Shown: piece by piece, positions 1 through 10,309 of the stretch
Layout: each line of letters starts with the position of its first letter
Position numbering within the stretch: the first letter of the stretch is position 1
Source: Helicobacter labacensis
GTDB taxonomy: Bacteria > Campylobacterota > Campylobacteria > Campylobacterales > Helicobacteraceae
NCBI RefSeq assembly: GCF_003660285.1
Contig: NZ_QXQQ01000002.1
Location: 1 to 64,000, forward strand
Direction: 5' to 3'
Length of the DNA stretch: 64,000 bases
Program-made: the position numbers and the translations under genes
The notes under the pieces: generated by a model
What the model was told of the DNA's origin: nothing
Database searches by the model: none
The model's input: only the letters and a program-made list of their open reading frames with translations

Positions 1-1792
1 CAGAGGTGGGGGTGTTGTTGGGGATGGAGGCGGTGGGGGGGATGGGGTAGGTTTGTTGGGGTTTGTAACTGCTAAGGGCGTTAGTAGCGCTCTGTGCGCT
101 GGTAATCGCGCTTGTTGTGGGGGTGAGTTGGGCTTGTAAGATGTTGGTAACCCCGCTAGTTTGGTTACTCAAATACCCAAAATAACCCATAAACATCGCT
201 TGTGCCCACCAGTTATACCCGCACACCGCATAGCCTTCCGAAAAATCCAAACCTATGGCTGGTGAATCGTAGCAGTATTTCACATTGGGACTCTTCCAAT
301 TCTTTAAGACCTCTTGCTTGTCAGAAGCCGAAGGGGTGGCAGGGGGACCATTGTGGCTATGCGCTCCGGGTACCACGCTCATAAACCACACCGGGTTGAG
401 CACAAAGGTTTGGAGCATGTCGGGCACAAAGGTGTTGACATACGCGTCCACAAAATTAGTCGCGGTGGTGAAATCTCCCTTATTTAAAGCTTGGCTTAAA
501 GTGTTATAGAGGCTGGAATTGGCAAAATTGCCCACAAAATTGGCATTTCCCACATAGCCATCCATGAAGTTAAAAAAACTCTCCATGCCTTTCATGGCTG
601 TTTGGGAGCTTACGCTCACGCTTTCATGGACACAGCCCCCATAAGCGCAGTTAGAAGGACCAATATAGACATTTTTTTGGAGCTCTGCTACATTAAAGAG
701 GGTATTCCAAATCTCTTGGGGGTGAAGCCATATTTGGCTGTGGCTTTTTGAAATTTGGCTAAGAGGCTCGTTGTCCCCCCTTCATAACCACAATTGTTGA
801 TACTACTCGCTTGGTTATTGATGATAATATCAAACACGCAGGTGTCGCCCGCGTTGATGAATGATTTACCAGTCGTGCCATTATTTAAAAAAAAGGTTTT
901 TCCATCCGCATAGCGCACCCACTGGTTATGGAAAGCGCGCCCTACAATCTGTGTTAAGCCGGTAATTTGGCTAAGGGCTTGGCTAATGGCAGTGGTTTTA
1001 TCATTGGTGAGGGTGGAGAGCTTGTTGGCGTTTTCAATGGCGATCTTTTGGTTAGCCTTGCTTAATCCTTGAATATCCCCGCTCACCACAGAAATCATAT
1101 GGCTAATATCCCCGCTGAGGGTGGCGATCGCTTGGCTCACCTGCGCGGGCGTTAAGCTAGAGATATTGCCCTGCAAGATCGGGGGGAGAGCTAGGGGGGT
1201 GTAGGGGATGCCTAGTTCTTTAGCCACTTGGGCGATCTGGGTGTTGTAAGAGTCAAAGGTTTTGATCGCATTTTGCAAGATCACTTGGTTTTGGCTGGTG
1301 GAGTGGCTTAGGGCTTGCTGGTATTTTTTGAGCGCGCTCTGGGCTTGGTTGACTAGGTTTTGGTTGGCATCTTGGTAGTCTGTTAGGATTTTATTGAGGT
1401 AGTTTTGGTAATCCGTAACACTGGTGGTGATTTGGCTAAGATCACCGCTAGGGTTGGCGATATAGCTTTGTATTTTGGCTAAAAGCGTGTTGAGCGCGAT
1501 CGAGTTGGGGTTTAGGCTTTGGAGCTGTTGGGCTAGGGCTTTGAGCTGGGTGATGGTTTGGGCTTGGTTAGCCTTGAGTTTGGCGATGGCGTTGTTGTAG
1601 TCTTGGAGTTCTTGGTGGTAGGCTTGGATTTCTTGCGTGTTATTGCTGGGCACACTGCGCACGCTCTCCACAGAATTACCCCCCCCCAAGACTCATCCCA
1701 AAGGAGAAAAATGGTCCGTCCAAATACGAGGCAAGGGGGTGGGCTAGCAAAAGCGTGTGCCAACAAGCTAAGACAACAACAAACCTTAGCAT
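1..1792 (-). pseudogene. Hop-like outer-membrane protein, phase-variable and frameshifted, 3' end outside window
   Basis: The gene is read in three segments. A signal peptide starts at ATG 1792 (MLRFVVVL, hydrophobic to about residue 20, then Ala/Pro and DGPFF). A long central domain lies at about 1687-722; it is rich in Gln, Asn and Leu and probably coiled. A third open segment runs from about 720 to the window edge (QEIWNTLFNVAELQ, paired cysteines in NCAYGGC, NWWAQ), with no stop in 240 codons. Segments one and two are joined by a run of nine G; the signal-peptide frame then hits TAA at once. Eight or eleven G would fuse them. Segments two and three are joined at a C5 run, where one extra C restores the frame. 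The NTLFNVAELQ and CAYGGC style is that of Helicobacter Hop/Hor adhesin-porins. The C-terminal barrel is not in the window. As sequenced, no full protein is made. Confidence 0.75.
1679..1687 (-). repeat. G9 homopolymer tract at the signal-peptide/mature junction
   Basis: Nine consecutive C on the plus strand are nine G on the coding strand, directly after codon CTT and directly before TAATTC. With nine G the signal-peptide frame reads three Gly codons and a TAA stop. With eight or eleven it continues into the mature domain. Placement just after the signal sequence is the usual site of slipped-strand phase switches in Helicobacter outer-membrane proteins. The sequenced state is OFF. Confidence 0.8.
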
Positions 1793-1879
1793 GGAGTTAT
1801 TGTAACCATAATTGCCTTTGTAAAATCTATAAAAATTCGCTTTTTGGGGATTACAGAACACGGCGCAACGCACATTCCA

Positions 1880-3145
1880 TCAAGACACCTCCCTAGTGCG
1901 CAAAAAACTATGTGCAGGGAGCTTGGCGGGGAGCTTGACTGGGTGGGTGTTGCCACTATGGATAGCCTCTAACTCCCTGCCATCTTGCAAGAGAATTTTA
2001 TACAAGCATAGATAGTAGCGATCCTCAAAAGTGTAAATCTTGCCAATCTCATTGAGGATTGGGGCTAGATGCGCCTTGTAGGGCAAGATGATTTCATAAT
2101 TGACATGGGGCTTGGTGGTGAATTTGCACAGAAAGTATTCCCCATTGTCCAACACCTCCCCATTGACTTGAAAATCCCCCTCGCTGATCGCACTCTTAAA
2201 ATTTTGGGTGTCTAGGCGTTGGTGGGGACGCTGGATCAAATAGCCTTGCGTGAAACCGCGGTTTTTAAGCGTGGCTAATTCGGCTTGGTAAAGCGCGGGG
2301 CGGTGCTGGTTGTTATAATAGTCCTCTATGGCGGTGCGGTAGGTTCTAGTGGTGATAGCAGCATAATAGCTAGACTTGGTGCGCCCCTCAATTTTGAGCG
2401 CGCTAATGGCTTTGCTATCCAAGATCGCGCCAATATGGCTAGCCAAATTTAAATCTTTAGCATTGAGAATATGCGTCCCTATGCCCTCCTCTTCTTCAAG
2501 GCGCATCATCACGCCCGTATCTGGGTTTTTAATGTAATATTCATAGTCAAAACGGCAATCATTGGCACAGCTCCCCCGGTTAGGCACACGCCCATGTTGC
2601 AAGGCTGAGATGAGGCAACGCCCCGAAAAGGCAAAACACATGCTCCCATGCACAAAAATTTCTAATTCTAAATCTGGGAGGGCTTTTTTGATCTCAATCA
2701 CATCGCTTAGACTCATCTCTCTAGCGACTACAATGCGCTTGACCCCCATTTCATAAAAGGCTTGCGCGTCTAAGACATTCATCACATTGGCTTGGGTGGA
2801 GAGATGGATAGGAATGTGGGGGGTGAGTTTTTGAGCCAGTTTGAGCACACCAATTGTAGCGATGATGAGCGCGTCCACCTTGCAATCGGCAAGTTTGTAT
2901 AAATGCTCTTCTAAAAGTTTGATTTGGGAATTAAAAGGGAAGGCGTTCAGCGTGGCGTAAAATTTCTTACCCCGCGCGTGGGTGAGCTCCACCCCTTGTT
3001 TAAAACTCTCTAAATCAAAATTTTTAGAGGCGCGACTGCGCAGAGAAAACTGCCCTAAGCCCCCATAGAGCGCATCTGCGCCATAATCTAGGGCGATTTT
3101 GAGCTTATGTAAATTCCCTGCGGGGGCTAGCAATTCTACAGGCAT
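1880..3145 (-). CDS. U32 family peptidase-like protein (PrtC/YegQ/TrhP type)
   Basis: The protein is 421 residues and starts MPVELLAPAGNL, the usual opening of the family. The U32 signature is present around residues 165-195: GSMCFAFSGRCLIS followed by NRGSCAND, giving the cluster of conserved cysteines. The H. pylori counterpart (HP0169, as remembered) was called collagenase PrtC. Better-studied relatives act with iron-sulfur clusters in hydroxylating the wobble uridine of tRNAs, so the protease label is doubtful. It lies 9 bp after the cheZ-like gene and in the same direction as prfB, suggesting one transcript. The ATG at 3145 is the natural start. Confidence 0.9.
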   Translation of the reverse strand: MPVELLAPAGNLHKLKIALDYGADALYGGLGQFSLRSRASKNFDLESFKQGVELTHARGKKFYATLNAFPFNSQIKLLEEHLYKLADCKVDALIIATIGVLKLAQKLTPHIPIHLSTQANVMNVLDAQAFYEMGVKRIVVAREMSLSDVIEIKKALPDLELEIFVHGSMCFAFSGRCLISALQHGRVPNRGSCANDCRFDYEYYIKNPDTGVMMRLEEEEGIGTHILNAKDLNLASHIGAILDSKAISALKIEGRTKSSYYAAITTRTYRTAIEDYYNNQHRPALYQAELATLKNRGFTQGYLIQRPHQRLDTQNFKSAISEGDFQVNGEVLDNGEYFLCKFTTKPHVNYEIILPYKAHLAPILNEIGKIYTFEDRYYLCLYKILLQDGRELEAIHSGNTHPVKLPAKLPAHSFLRTREVS

Positions 3146-3154
3146 ACAAGGGGG

Positions 3155-3886
3155 TTACTTCTTCCCAAAAGCCGCGATTAATGCCTCAATGTCGCTTTCA
3201 CTGGCTACACTCTCGCTATCATCACCAATGATGTAAGAGGCAGAACTCACGCGCTTGGAATCCTCAATATTGCCCTCAAACAGAGAGTTCATATACTGCG
3301 TGAGGGCGCGCATGACATTGATCACCCGTTCGATCTTTTGGCGGTGGATGTCTTGAAATTGCATGATGTCCATTGCCTGCATCGCGCTATCTAAACACCC
3401 CTCTGCGCTCTCTTGGATTCGATCGATCCCCTTTAAAATTTCTTGGGTTTCCTCTAGGGAAGTTTGGAAAGTGCGAATCAAGGGAAAGGCTTGCGCTAGG
3501 GTTTCAAAAATTTCTAAATGCTTTTGCAAGGGGGCTTTGATCTGCTTGAGTATCTTGGCGATATTTTCCGAACTCGCGCTAATGTAGTCCAGTTGGTCGA
3601 ACACTTGGGTGGCTTTAACCTCCGAATCGCGCGTAACATCATCTAGCTGGTGCACCACCTTGTGCTCTTCAGTGGGAGGGGGGGGAGGCCATTCCTCAGA
3701 ATCCACCTTGCCGTATTTTTCTGCCATTTTTTGATCTACCCTATAGTGTTCGTAAGCATCATCCCAAGTCTTTTCTTTTTCCTCCTTAGGGTGCGCCATT
3801 TCGTTGCGTTCTGCCTCCTTGTCCAAGGGCTCCATCGCTTCCAAGCCCCCCGCGTTGATCAAGGCATCTAATTCTTCTTGCGTCAT
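3155..3886 (-). CDS. cheZ: CheZ-type chemotaxis phosphatase (HP0170-like)
   Basis: The protein has 243 residues. Its first 90 are acidic and probably disordered, followed by helical regions. Around residues 165-195 it has DIMQFQDIHRQKIERV, matching the CheZ phosphatase helix in which Asp and Gln attack phospho-CheY. The C-terminus (DIEALIAAFGKK) looks like the short CheY-binding tail of CheZ. Helicobacter CheZ is divergent and was recognised as HP0170; its neighbours there, the U32 gene and prfB, are the same here. It should dephosphorylate CheY in the cytoplasm or at the flagellar pole. A run of eight C on the coding strand (3678-3685) encodes part of a five-proline stretch near residue 70; slippage there would remove the catalytic part. 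Confidence 0.88.
   Translation of the reverse strand: MTQEELDALINAGGLEAMEPLDKEAERNEMAHPKEEKEKTWDDAYEHYRVDQKMAEKYGKVDSEEWPPPPPTEEHKVVHQLDDVTRDSEVKATQVFDQLDYISASSENIAKILKQIKAPLQKHLEIFETLAQAFPLIRTFQTSLEETQEILKGIDRIQESAEGCLDSAMQAMDIMQFQDIHRQKIERVINVMRALTQYMNSLFEGNIEDSKRVSSASYIIGDDSESVASESDIEALIAAFGKK
3678..3685 (-). repeat. C8 homopolymer inside the CheZ proline stretch
   Basis: Eight G on the plus strand are eight C on the coding strand, within codons for five consecutive prolines. The frame is intact as sequenced. A change of one base would end the protein before the phosphatase helix. Confidence 0.7.
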
Positions 3887-3938
3887 TCACTCTCCTTGAA
3901 TTTGGGCTGAATTATAGCTAAACACTTTTGCGTCTAGC

Positions 3939-5030
3939 TTATTGCGCCTTAGAGACGAGCACGGCTTCCATCATCGCGTCCAAATCCCCATCTAAGATCG
4001 CCTCCACATTGCTATAGGCGATCTCAGAGCGCGCATCCTTAATCTGCTGGTAGGGGGCTAGCACATAACTTCTAATCTGGTGTCCCCAGCCAATTTCGCT
4101 TTTTTCCTCTGCGCTATTTTGTTCTCTTTGTTTGTGTAGCTCTAATTCATAGAGGCGGGATTTGAGCATTTTAAGAGCCATCGCTTTATTTTTGTGTTGG
4201 CTGCGATCGTTTTGGCATTGCACCACAATGCCGGTGGCAAAATGCGTGATGCGGATAGCCGATTCGGTCTTATTGACATGTTGCCCGCCTGCCCCGCTGG
4301 CGCGGTAGGTATCAATTCTAATATCTTTATCCTCAATCACAATATCAATGTCATCATCCACTTCTGGACTCACCTGAACGCTAGCAAAGCTGGTATGTCT
4401 TTTGCCATTGGCATTAAAGGGGGACATGCGCACAAGGCGGTGCACCCCATTTTCATTTTTCATGTAGCCATATACATTGACTCCTCTAATGATAAAAGCC
4501 ACGCCCTTAATGCCTGCCTCCTCGCCCTCTTGGTAATCTAGTAACTCCACCTTAAAGCCCTTGCGTTCTGCCCAACGCAAATACATGCGATAGAGCATGC
4601 TCCCCCAATCTTGGCTCTCCACCCCCCCAACACCCGGCTGGATACTCACAAGCGCATCGCGCCCGTCATGGGCGTTAGCCAACATCACCCCCACCTCCAA
4701 ACTCTGCACACGCGCTTGCAAATGGGGCGCGTCTTCAAAGAGTTGACTCAAGGTGTCCGGATCCTCATCTTGCACTAATTCAAAGAGTTCGCGCGCTTCA
4801 TCTAGGGCATTTTTCGCGCTCTGGTAAGTGGCTAAAAGCCGTTCTATTTTGACCTTCTCTTGGTTTTTAGAGGCGGCGCGTTCTTTATCCTGCCAAAAGA
4901 GGGGATTGGCTTGTTCGCGTTCCAAAGAAACGAGCGCGTCCTGCAAACTTTCTGGCTTGATGATTTGGGCGATATTTTGGCACTTGCTCTCTAAGTCCTT
5001 GAGTAACTCGCTGTATTGGTAAGCGTCCAT
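3939..5030 (-). CDS. prfB: Peptide chain release factor 2
   Basis: The 363-residue protein carries the RF2 tripeptide SPF at residues 203-205, which reads UGA and UAA stops. It has the universal GGQ at 248-250, which triggers peptidyl-tRNA hydrolysis at the ribosome. The N-terminal helical domain and domain order are complete. There is no programmed frameshift: the reading frame is continuous from ATG 5030 with no early in-frame TGA, unlike E. coli. It lies 52 bp upstream of cheZ on the same strand. Confidence 0.96.
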   Translation of the reverse strand: MDAYQYSELLKDLESKCQNIAQIIKPESLQDALVSLEREQANPLFWQDKERAASKNQEKVKIERLLATYQSAKNALDEARELFELVQDEDPDTLSQLFEDAPHLQARVQSLEVGVMLANAHDGRDALVSIQPGVGGVESQDWGSMLYRMYLRWAERKGFKVELLDYQEGEEAGIKGVAFIIRGVNVYGYMKNENGVHRLVRMSPFNANGKRHTSFASVQVSPEVDDDIDIVIEDKDIRIDTYRASGAGGQHVNKTESAIRITHFATGIVVQCQNDRSQHKNKAMALKMLKSRLYELELHKQREQNSAEEKSEIGWGHQIRSYVLAPYQQIKDARSEIAYSNVEAILDGDLDAMMEAVLVSKAQ

Positions 5031-5077
5031 GACATTCCATTAAGGGTTTTCTTGTAACATAACATTATTACTTTTAA

Positions 5078-6430
<1,353 letters not shown>

Positions 6431-6433
6431 AAG

Positions 6434-6510
6434 TGGTGTGCTCAGAGGGATTCAAACCCCCGACCTACAGGACCGCAACCTGTTGCTCTATTCAGCTGAG
6501 CTATGAGCAC
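6434..6510 (-). tRNA. tRNA-Arg (anticodon GCG)
   Basis: The reverse complement folds as a full cloverleaf. The acceptor arm is GTGCTCA paired with TGAGCAC, then discriminator A and an encoded CCA. The D arm is GCTC...GAGC. The anticodon stem ACAGG/CCTGT closes the loop TTGCGGT, with GCG in the anticodon position (plus strand 6474-6476), read as Arg for CGC/CGU. The T stem GGGGG/CCCTC has one G-U pair. The T loop reads TTTGAAT rather than the standard TTCRANY, so position 56 is T instead of C. It lies between gdhA and rpsU. Confidence 0.9.
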
Positions 6511-6607
6511 CCGAAACGCCCATTATAACAAAATTTGCGCAGTTTTAGGTTAAATTTTACAAAAACTTGTTAAGATGAGGCAAATCAGCAAGAAAGTAGG
6601 TGATGGC

Positions 6608-6820
6608 ATGCCCGGGATTAAGGTTAGAGAGAGCGATAGTTTTGATGAGGCTTATCGGCGTTTTAGGAAGCAAACCGATCGCAATTTGATCGTGACAGAA
6701 TGCCGTGCGCGGCGTTTTTTTGAGTCTAAAACCGAAAAGCGCAAAAAGCAGAAGATCAACGCCAAGAAGAAAATCTTAAAACGCCTGTATATGCTAAGGC
6801 GTTATGAATCCAAGCTGTAG
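6608..6820 (+). CDS. rpsU: 30S ribosomal protein S21
   Basis: The protein has 70 residues starting [19 protein letters not shown] and is strongly basic in the last third ([16 protein letters not shown]), as in all bS21 proteins. I chose ATG 6608 because it has GTAGGTG in front and gives the family N-terminus; an upstream ATG at 6575 adds 11 residues that do not match. It binds the 30S platform near the anti-Shine-Dalgarno. It is the first gene of the rpsU-fabG-acpP-fabF-accA run, an arrangement also known in H. pylori. Confidence 0.95.
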   Translation: MPGIKVRESDSFDEAYRRFRKQTDRNLIVTECRARRFFESKTEKRKKQKINAKKKILKRLYMLRRYESKL

Positions 6821-6829
6821 GGGGTCTTT

Positions 6830-7591
6830 GTGGAATTTAGCGGGCATAATGTGCTGGTAACCGGAGCCAATCGCGGGATTGGGCGCGCTGTCGCTCTTTT
6901 GTTGGGGCGTTACCGTAATAAAGACGATCAACCCCTGAAGGTGTGGATCAACTACCGCAATGATCACAAGGGCGCAGACGCCCTAAAAGAGGACATTGAA
7001 AACTTGGGGGGGCGTGCGGCTTTGCTTAAGTTTGATGTTACCAGTGAAGAGGAGTTTGTGGAGGGGATAAGGCTCATTGTGGAGAGCGATGGGGGTTTGA
7101 GCTATTTGGTGAATAATGCCGGAATTGTGTTAGACAGGCTGGCTGTGCGCATGAAAACTGAAGAGTTTACGCATGTGCTAGAAACTAACTTGAAGTCGGT
7201 TTTTGTGGGCTGTCGCGAAGCCTTGAGAGTGATGGGCAAACAGAAGTTTGGGAGCGTGGTGAATCTCTCCTCCGTGATCGCTGAGAGAGGGAATTTAGGG
7301 CAGACTAATTACGCGGCTAGCAAGGGTGGGGTGATTTCCATGAGTAAATCCTTTGCCTATGAGGGGGCTTTGCGTAATATCCGTTTTAATTGTATCACCC
7401 CGGGCTTTATCGCCACAGACATGAATGCCGGGCTGAGTGATGAACTTAAGGCGGGCTATTTGAAGAATATCCCCCTAGCCCGCTTAGGGGAGGCTAGAGA
7501 GGTGGCGGGGGCGGTGGCGTTTTTGCTTAGCGATTTGGCTAGCTACATCACCGGGGAAACCCTTAAAGTCAATGGTGGCTTGTATATGTAG
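6830..7591 (+). CDS. fabG: 3-oxoacyl-[acyl-carrier-protein] reductase
   Basis: This 253-residue short-chain dehydrogenase reduces 3-oxoacyl-ACP with NADPH in each round of fatty acid elongation. The cofactor motif TGANRGIG is at residues 11-18 and NNAG at 95-98. The catalytic triad is Ser148, Tyr161 and Lys165 (YAASK). The C-terminus GETLKVNGGLYM is typical of FabG. The start is GTG 6830, just 9 bp after rpsU. An insert of about 6 residues near 30 (RNKDDQ) makes it slightly longer than E. coli FabG. Confidence 0.95.
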   Translation: MEFSGHNVLVTGANRGIGRAVALLLGRYRNKDDQPLKVWINYRNDHKGADALKEDIENLGGRAALLKFDVTSEEEFVEGIRLIVESDGGLSYLVNNAGIVLDRLAVRMKTEEFTHVLETNLKSVFVGCREALRVMGKQKFGSVVNLSSVIAERGNLGQTNYAASKGGVISMSKSFAYEGALRNIRFNCITPGFIATDMNAGLSDELKAGYLKNIPLARLGEAREVAGAVAFLLSDLASYITGETLKVNGGLYM

Positions 7592-7618
7592 GCAAAAACC
7601 CCTCTTAAAGGAGAAACG

Positions 7619-7699
7619 ATGAAATGGGTGTTTTTAATTTTGTTGTTGGTGATCATTTACTTCCTATATCGGATCGTAGATGTGTTGGAGCACAAGTAA
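7619..7699 (+). CDS. 26-residue single-span membrane micro-protein inside the fab operon
   Basis: The ORF encodes MKWVFLILLLVIIYFLYRIV then DVLEHK. It is one hydrophobic helix of about 16 residues with a positively charged start and a short polar tail. AAAGGAG lies 6-12 bases before the ATG, a strong ribosome-binding site. It sits between fabG and acpP, where I recall H. pylori also having a tiny unassigned gene (HP0560). No function is known to me. The conserved position would argue for a real protein; this needs cross-species comparison. Confidence 0.6.
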   Translation: MKWVFLILLLVIIYFLYRIVDVLEHK

Positions 7700-7772
7700 C
7701 CTTATTTAAGGTTGTTGAAGCGATTTTAGGCTAGAATTTCGGCTTAATTGGAAAATTTGGATAGGAGATTTT

Positions 7773-8009
7773 ATGGCGTTGTTTGAGGAAATTCGGGCGG
7801 TGATTGTGGAGCAGTTGAATGTGAGCGAGGCGCAGGTAACAGAGGAGGCGGATTTTATCAAAGATCTCAACGCCGATTCGTTGGATGTGGTGGAGCTGAT
7901 CATGGCTTTAGAAGAGAAATTTGGGATTGATATTCCTGACGATCAAGCAGAAAAAATCAAAACCGTTGGCGATGTGATTAAGTTTATTGAAGAGCATAAA
8001 CTAGCGTAG
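7773..8009 (+). CDS. acpP: Acyl carrier protein
   Basis: The protein is 78 residues and acidic, with the phosphopantetheine attachment site Asp-Ser-Leu at residues 35-37 (Ser36). Helix II follows ([15 protein letters not shown]), with the conserved [10 protein letters not shown] turn after it. It carries the growing acyl chain between FabG, FabF and the other enzymes encoded around it. It starts at ATG 7773 behind TAGGAG. The 73-bp gap after the micro-ORF is AT-rich and may contain its own promoter. Confidence 0.97.
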   Translation: MALFEEIRAVIVEQLNVSEAQVTEEADFIKDLNADSLDVVELIMALEEKFGIDIPDDQAEKIKTVGDVIKFIEEHKLA

Positions 8010-8045
8010 TGGCGTGTTCGTCTTGGCGCATGACTGAAAGGAGAG

Positions 8046-9293
8046 TTGTTGCGTAGGGTTGTAGTAACGGGCATGGGTATGGTGAACGCCCTAGGTCTAA
8101 ACAAAGAGATTGCCTTTGATGCCATTGTGCGTGGAGAATGCGGAGTTAGGACAATTTCTTGTTTTGACACAACGGGGTTCCCCGTGCGAATCGCCGCTGA
8201 GATCACCAATTTTGACCCCGCTTTTGTCATGAATCTCAAAGATGTGAAAAAGGCAGGTCGTTTTATCCAACTAGCCTTGTTGGCAAGCCAAGAGGCGATG
8301 GTGGAGAGTCAAATCCTTGTGGAGGGCAGATGCCCGGAGTCGTTTGCTACGAGAATGGGGGTGAGTTCGGGGTCTGGGATTGGGGGCTTGGGCAATATTG
8401 AAGCCAACTCCATTTATTGTTATGATAAAGGTCCTAGAAAAGTCAACCCTTTCTTCATCACTTCCGCTTTGGTGAATATGATCGGGGGGTTTGTGTCCAT
8501 TGAATATGGCATTAAGGGTCCCAATATTTCTAGCGTAACCGCCTGCGCGGCTGGCACGCATGCCATCATTGAGGCGCACAAAACCATTCTCTTAGGCGGT
8601 GCCGATCGCATGTTGGTAGTGGGCGCGGAGTCCACGATTTGCCCTGTGGGGATTGGAGGCTTTGCTTCTATCCGCGCTCTGTCTAACCGCAATGAAGAGC
8701 CCCTCAAAGCGTCTAGACCTTTTGATAAAGAGCGCAATGGTTTTGTGATGGGCGAGGGGGCTGGGGCGCTAATCTTAGAGGAATATGAAAGCGCTAAAGG
8801 GCGCGGAGCGCAGATAGTCGCGGAGTTGGTGGGCTATGGGGAGAGTGGGGATGCCAGCCACATCACCGCACCAGCACCCAATGGCGAGGGGGCTTATCGT
8901 GCCATGCGCTATGCCTTGCAGATGGCTAGCGAGCATGGCGCAAAGGTGGGCTATATCAACGCGCATGGCACTAGCACCAGTTATAATGATCTTTACGAGA
9001 CGATCGCGCTTAAAAATGTCTTCAATGGTAAAGAGAATGTCCCCCCGGTGAGCTCCACTAAGGGGCAGATCGGGCATTGCTTAGGCGCAGCTGGAGCGAT
9101 TGAAGCGGTCATCTCTTTAATGGCACTCCAAAGGGGGGTGATGCCCCCTACCATCAACCAAGAAGTTAAGGACCCGGGTTGTGATTTGGATTATATCCCT
9201 AATGAGGCGCGTCCCTCTAAATTGCAGGCAGTCATGAGTAACTCCTTTGGCTTTGGAGGCACCAACGCAGTGGTGGTTTTTAAAGCCCTTTAG
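8046..9293 (+). CDS. fabF: 3-oxoacyl-[acyl-carrier-protein] synthase II
   Basis: The 415-residue thiolase-fold condensing enzyme elongates acyl-ACP with malonyl-ACP. The catalytic triad is visible as Cys167 ([11 protein letters not shown]), His307 (NAHGTST) and His344 ([12 protein letters not shown]). A second motif, [15 protein letters not shown], closes the fold at the C-terminus. The start is TTG 8046 (or the next TTG, 8049), behind AAAGGAGAG. No ATG fits, since the family N-terminus RRVVVTGMG begins at once. It is 36 bp after acpP and 8 bp before accA. Confidence 0.96.
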   Translation: MLRRVVVTGMGMVNALGLNKEIAFDAIVRGECGVRTISCFDTTGFPVRIAAEITNFDPAFVMNLKDVKKAGRFIQLALLASQEAMVESQILVEGRCPESFATRMGVSSGSGIGGLGNIEANSIYCYDKGPRKVNPFFITSALVNMIGGFVSIEYGIKGPNISSVTACAAGTHAIIEAHKTILLGGADRMLVVGAESTICPVGIGGFASIRALSNRNEEPLKASRPFDKERNGFVMGEGAGALILEEYESAKGRGAQIVAELVGYGESGDASHITAPAPNGEGAYRAMRYALQMASEHGAKVGYINAHGTSTSYNDLYETIALKNVFNGKENVPPVSSTKGQIGHCLGAAGAIEAVISLMALQRGVMPPTINQEVKDPGCDLDYIPNEARPSKLQAVMSNSFGFGGTNAVVVFKAL

Positions 9294-9301
9294 GTTTAAG
9301 T

Positions 9302-10225
9302 GTGGCAGTTTACTTAGATTTTGAGAATCGCATCAAGGGGATTCAAGATGACATTGAAATGGCTTCTATTAGGGGCGACACAGACGCACAGGACATTTTA
9401 GAGAAGCGCCTGAGCAAAGAAATTAAGAGCGTGTATGCTAACCTGACAGACTACCAACGCCTCCAACTTGCCCGCCACCCCGATCGCCCCTACGCGATGG
9501 ATTATATAGAGTTGATTTTAGAAGACCGCTATGAGATGTTTGGGGATCGCCATTTCAGCGATGATAAGGCGATTGTGAGTTTTATTGGCAAGATCGGCGG
9601 AGTGGCTGTGGTGGTGATCGCAGAGGAAAAGGGGCGAGGCACTAAGAATAAACTCAGGCGCAACTTTGGCATGCCCAATCCAGAGGGTTATAGGAAAGCC
9701 CTGAAAAGCGCAAAATTTGCCGAAAAATTCAATTTACCCATTTTGATGTTAGTGGACACCGCTGGGGCTTACCCGGGGATCGGAGCTGAGGAGAGGGGGC
9801 AGAGCGAGGCGATCGCTAGGAATTTGCAAGAGTTCGCCGTGCTCAAAGTGCCCACTATCTCTATTATCATTGGCGAGGGAGGTAGCGGGGGAGCGCTGGC
9901 GATTGCCGTGGCGGATCGCTTGGCGATGATGGAATATTCTGTCTTTAGCGTGATTTCCCCAGAGGGGTGTGCGGCTATTTTGTGGAACGATCCTAGTAAG
10001 GCAGAGGTGGCGATCAAGGCTATGAAAATCACTCCCAATGATCTCAAGCAGGCTAAACTCATTGATGACATTATCTTAGAGCCCCAAAGAGGGGCGCATC
10101 GTGATAAATTAGAAGCCAGCTTGGCGATTAAAAACTACTTTCTTAACCAACTTCCCTTGATTCAGGCGCAGGATTTTTTGGCATTGCGCTATGAAAAATT
10201 GATGCGTTGCGGGGCTTTCGCCTAG
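9302..10225 (+). CDS. accA: Acetyl-CoA carboxylase carboxyltransferase subunit alpha
   Basis: The 307-residue subunit joins AccD to transfer carboxyl from biotin on AccB to acetyl-CoA, making malonyl-CoA for fatty acid synthesis. The crotonase-fold oxyanion region is visible as [16 protein letters not shown] near residue 196, preceded by [16 protein letters not shown] near 150. The C-terminal helix EPQRGAHRD is also typical. The start is GTG 9302. It is the last gene of the fab cluster; the flaA promoter follows directly. Confidence 0.95.
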   Translation: MAVYLDFENRIKGIQDDIEMASIRGDTDAQDILEKRLSKEIKSVYANLTDYQRLQLARHPDRPYAMDYIELILEDRYEMFGDRHFSDDKAIVSFIGKIGGVAVVVIAEEKGRGTKNKLRRNFGMPNPEGYRKALKSAKFAEKFNLPILMLVDTAGAYPGIGAEERGQSEAIARNLQEFAVLKVPTISIIIGEGGSGGALAIAVADRLAMMEYSVFSVISPEGCAAILWNDPSKAEVAIKAMKITPNDLKQAKLIDDIILEPQRGAHRDKLEASLAIKNYFLNQLPLIQAQDFLALRYEKLMRCGAFA

Positions 10226-10233
10226 TGTGGGGG

Positions 10234-10260
10234 TTTATAATTTTGAATTATAACCGATAT
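10234..10260 (+). promoter_or_regulatory. Sigma-28 (FliA)-type promoter of flaA
   Basis: ACCGATAT at 10253-10260 resembles the flagellar sigma-28 minus-10 (GCCGATAA). A T/A-rich TTTATAA at about 10234-10240 lies at roughly the distance expected for the minus-35. H. pylori flaA is known to be sigma-28 dependent, and the box lies 49 bp upstream of the flaA start. The minus-35 match is weak. Confidence 0.65.
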
Positions 10261-10309
10261 AGGAACACCAAAGCAGGGACGCTTTAGGTTAGATTAACAA
10301 GGAGTTATT

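Noticed and set aside
4900-5030. Programmed frameshift in prfB
   Set aside because: The frame is continuous from ATG to stop with no in-frame TGA near codon 25.
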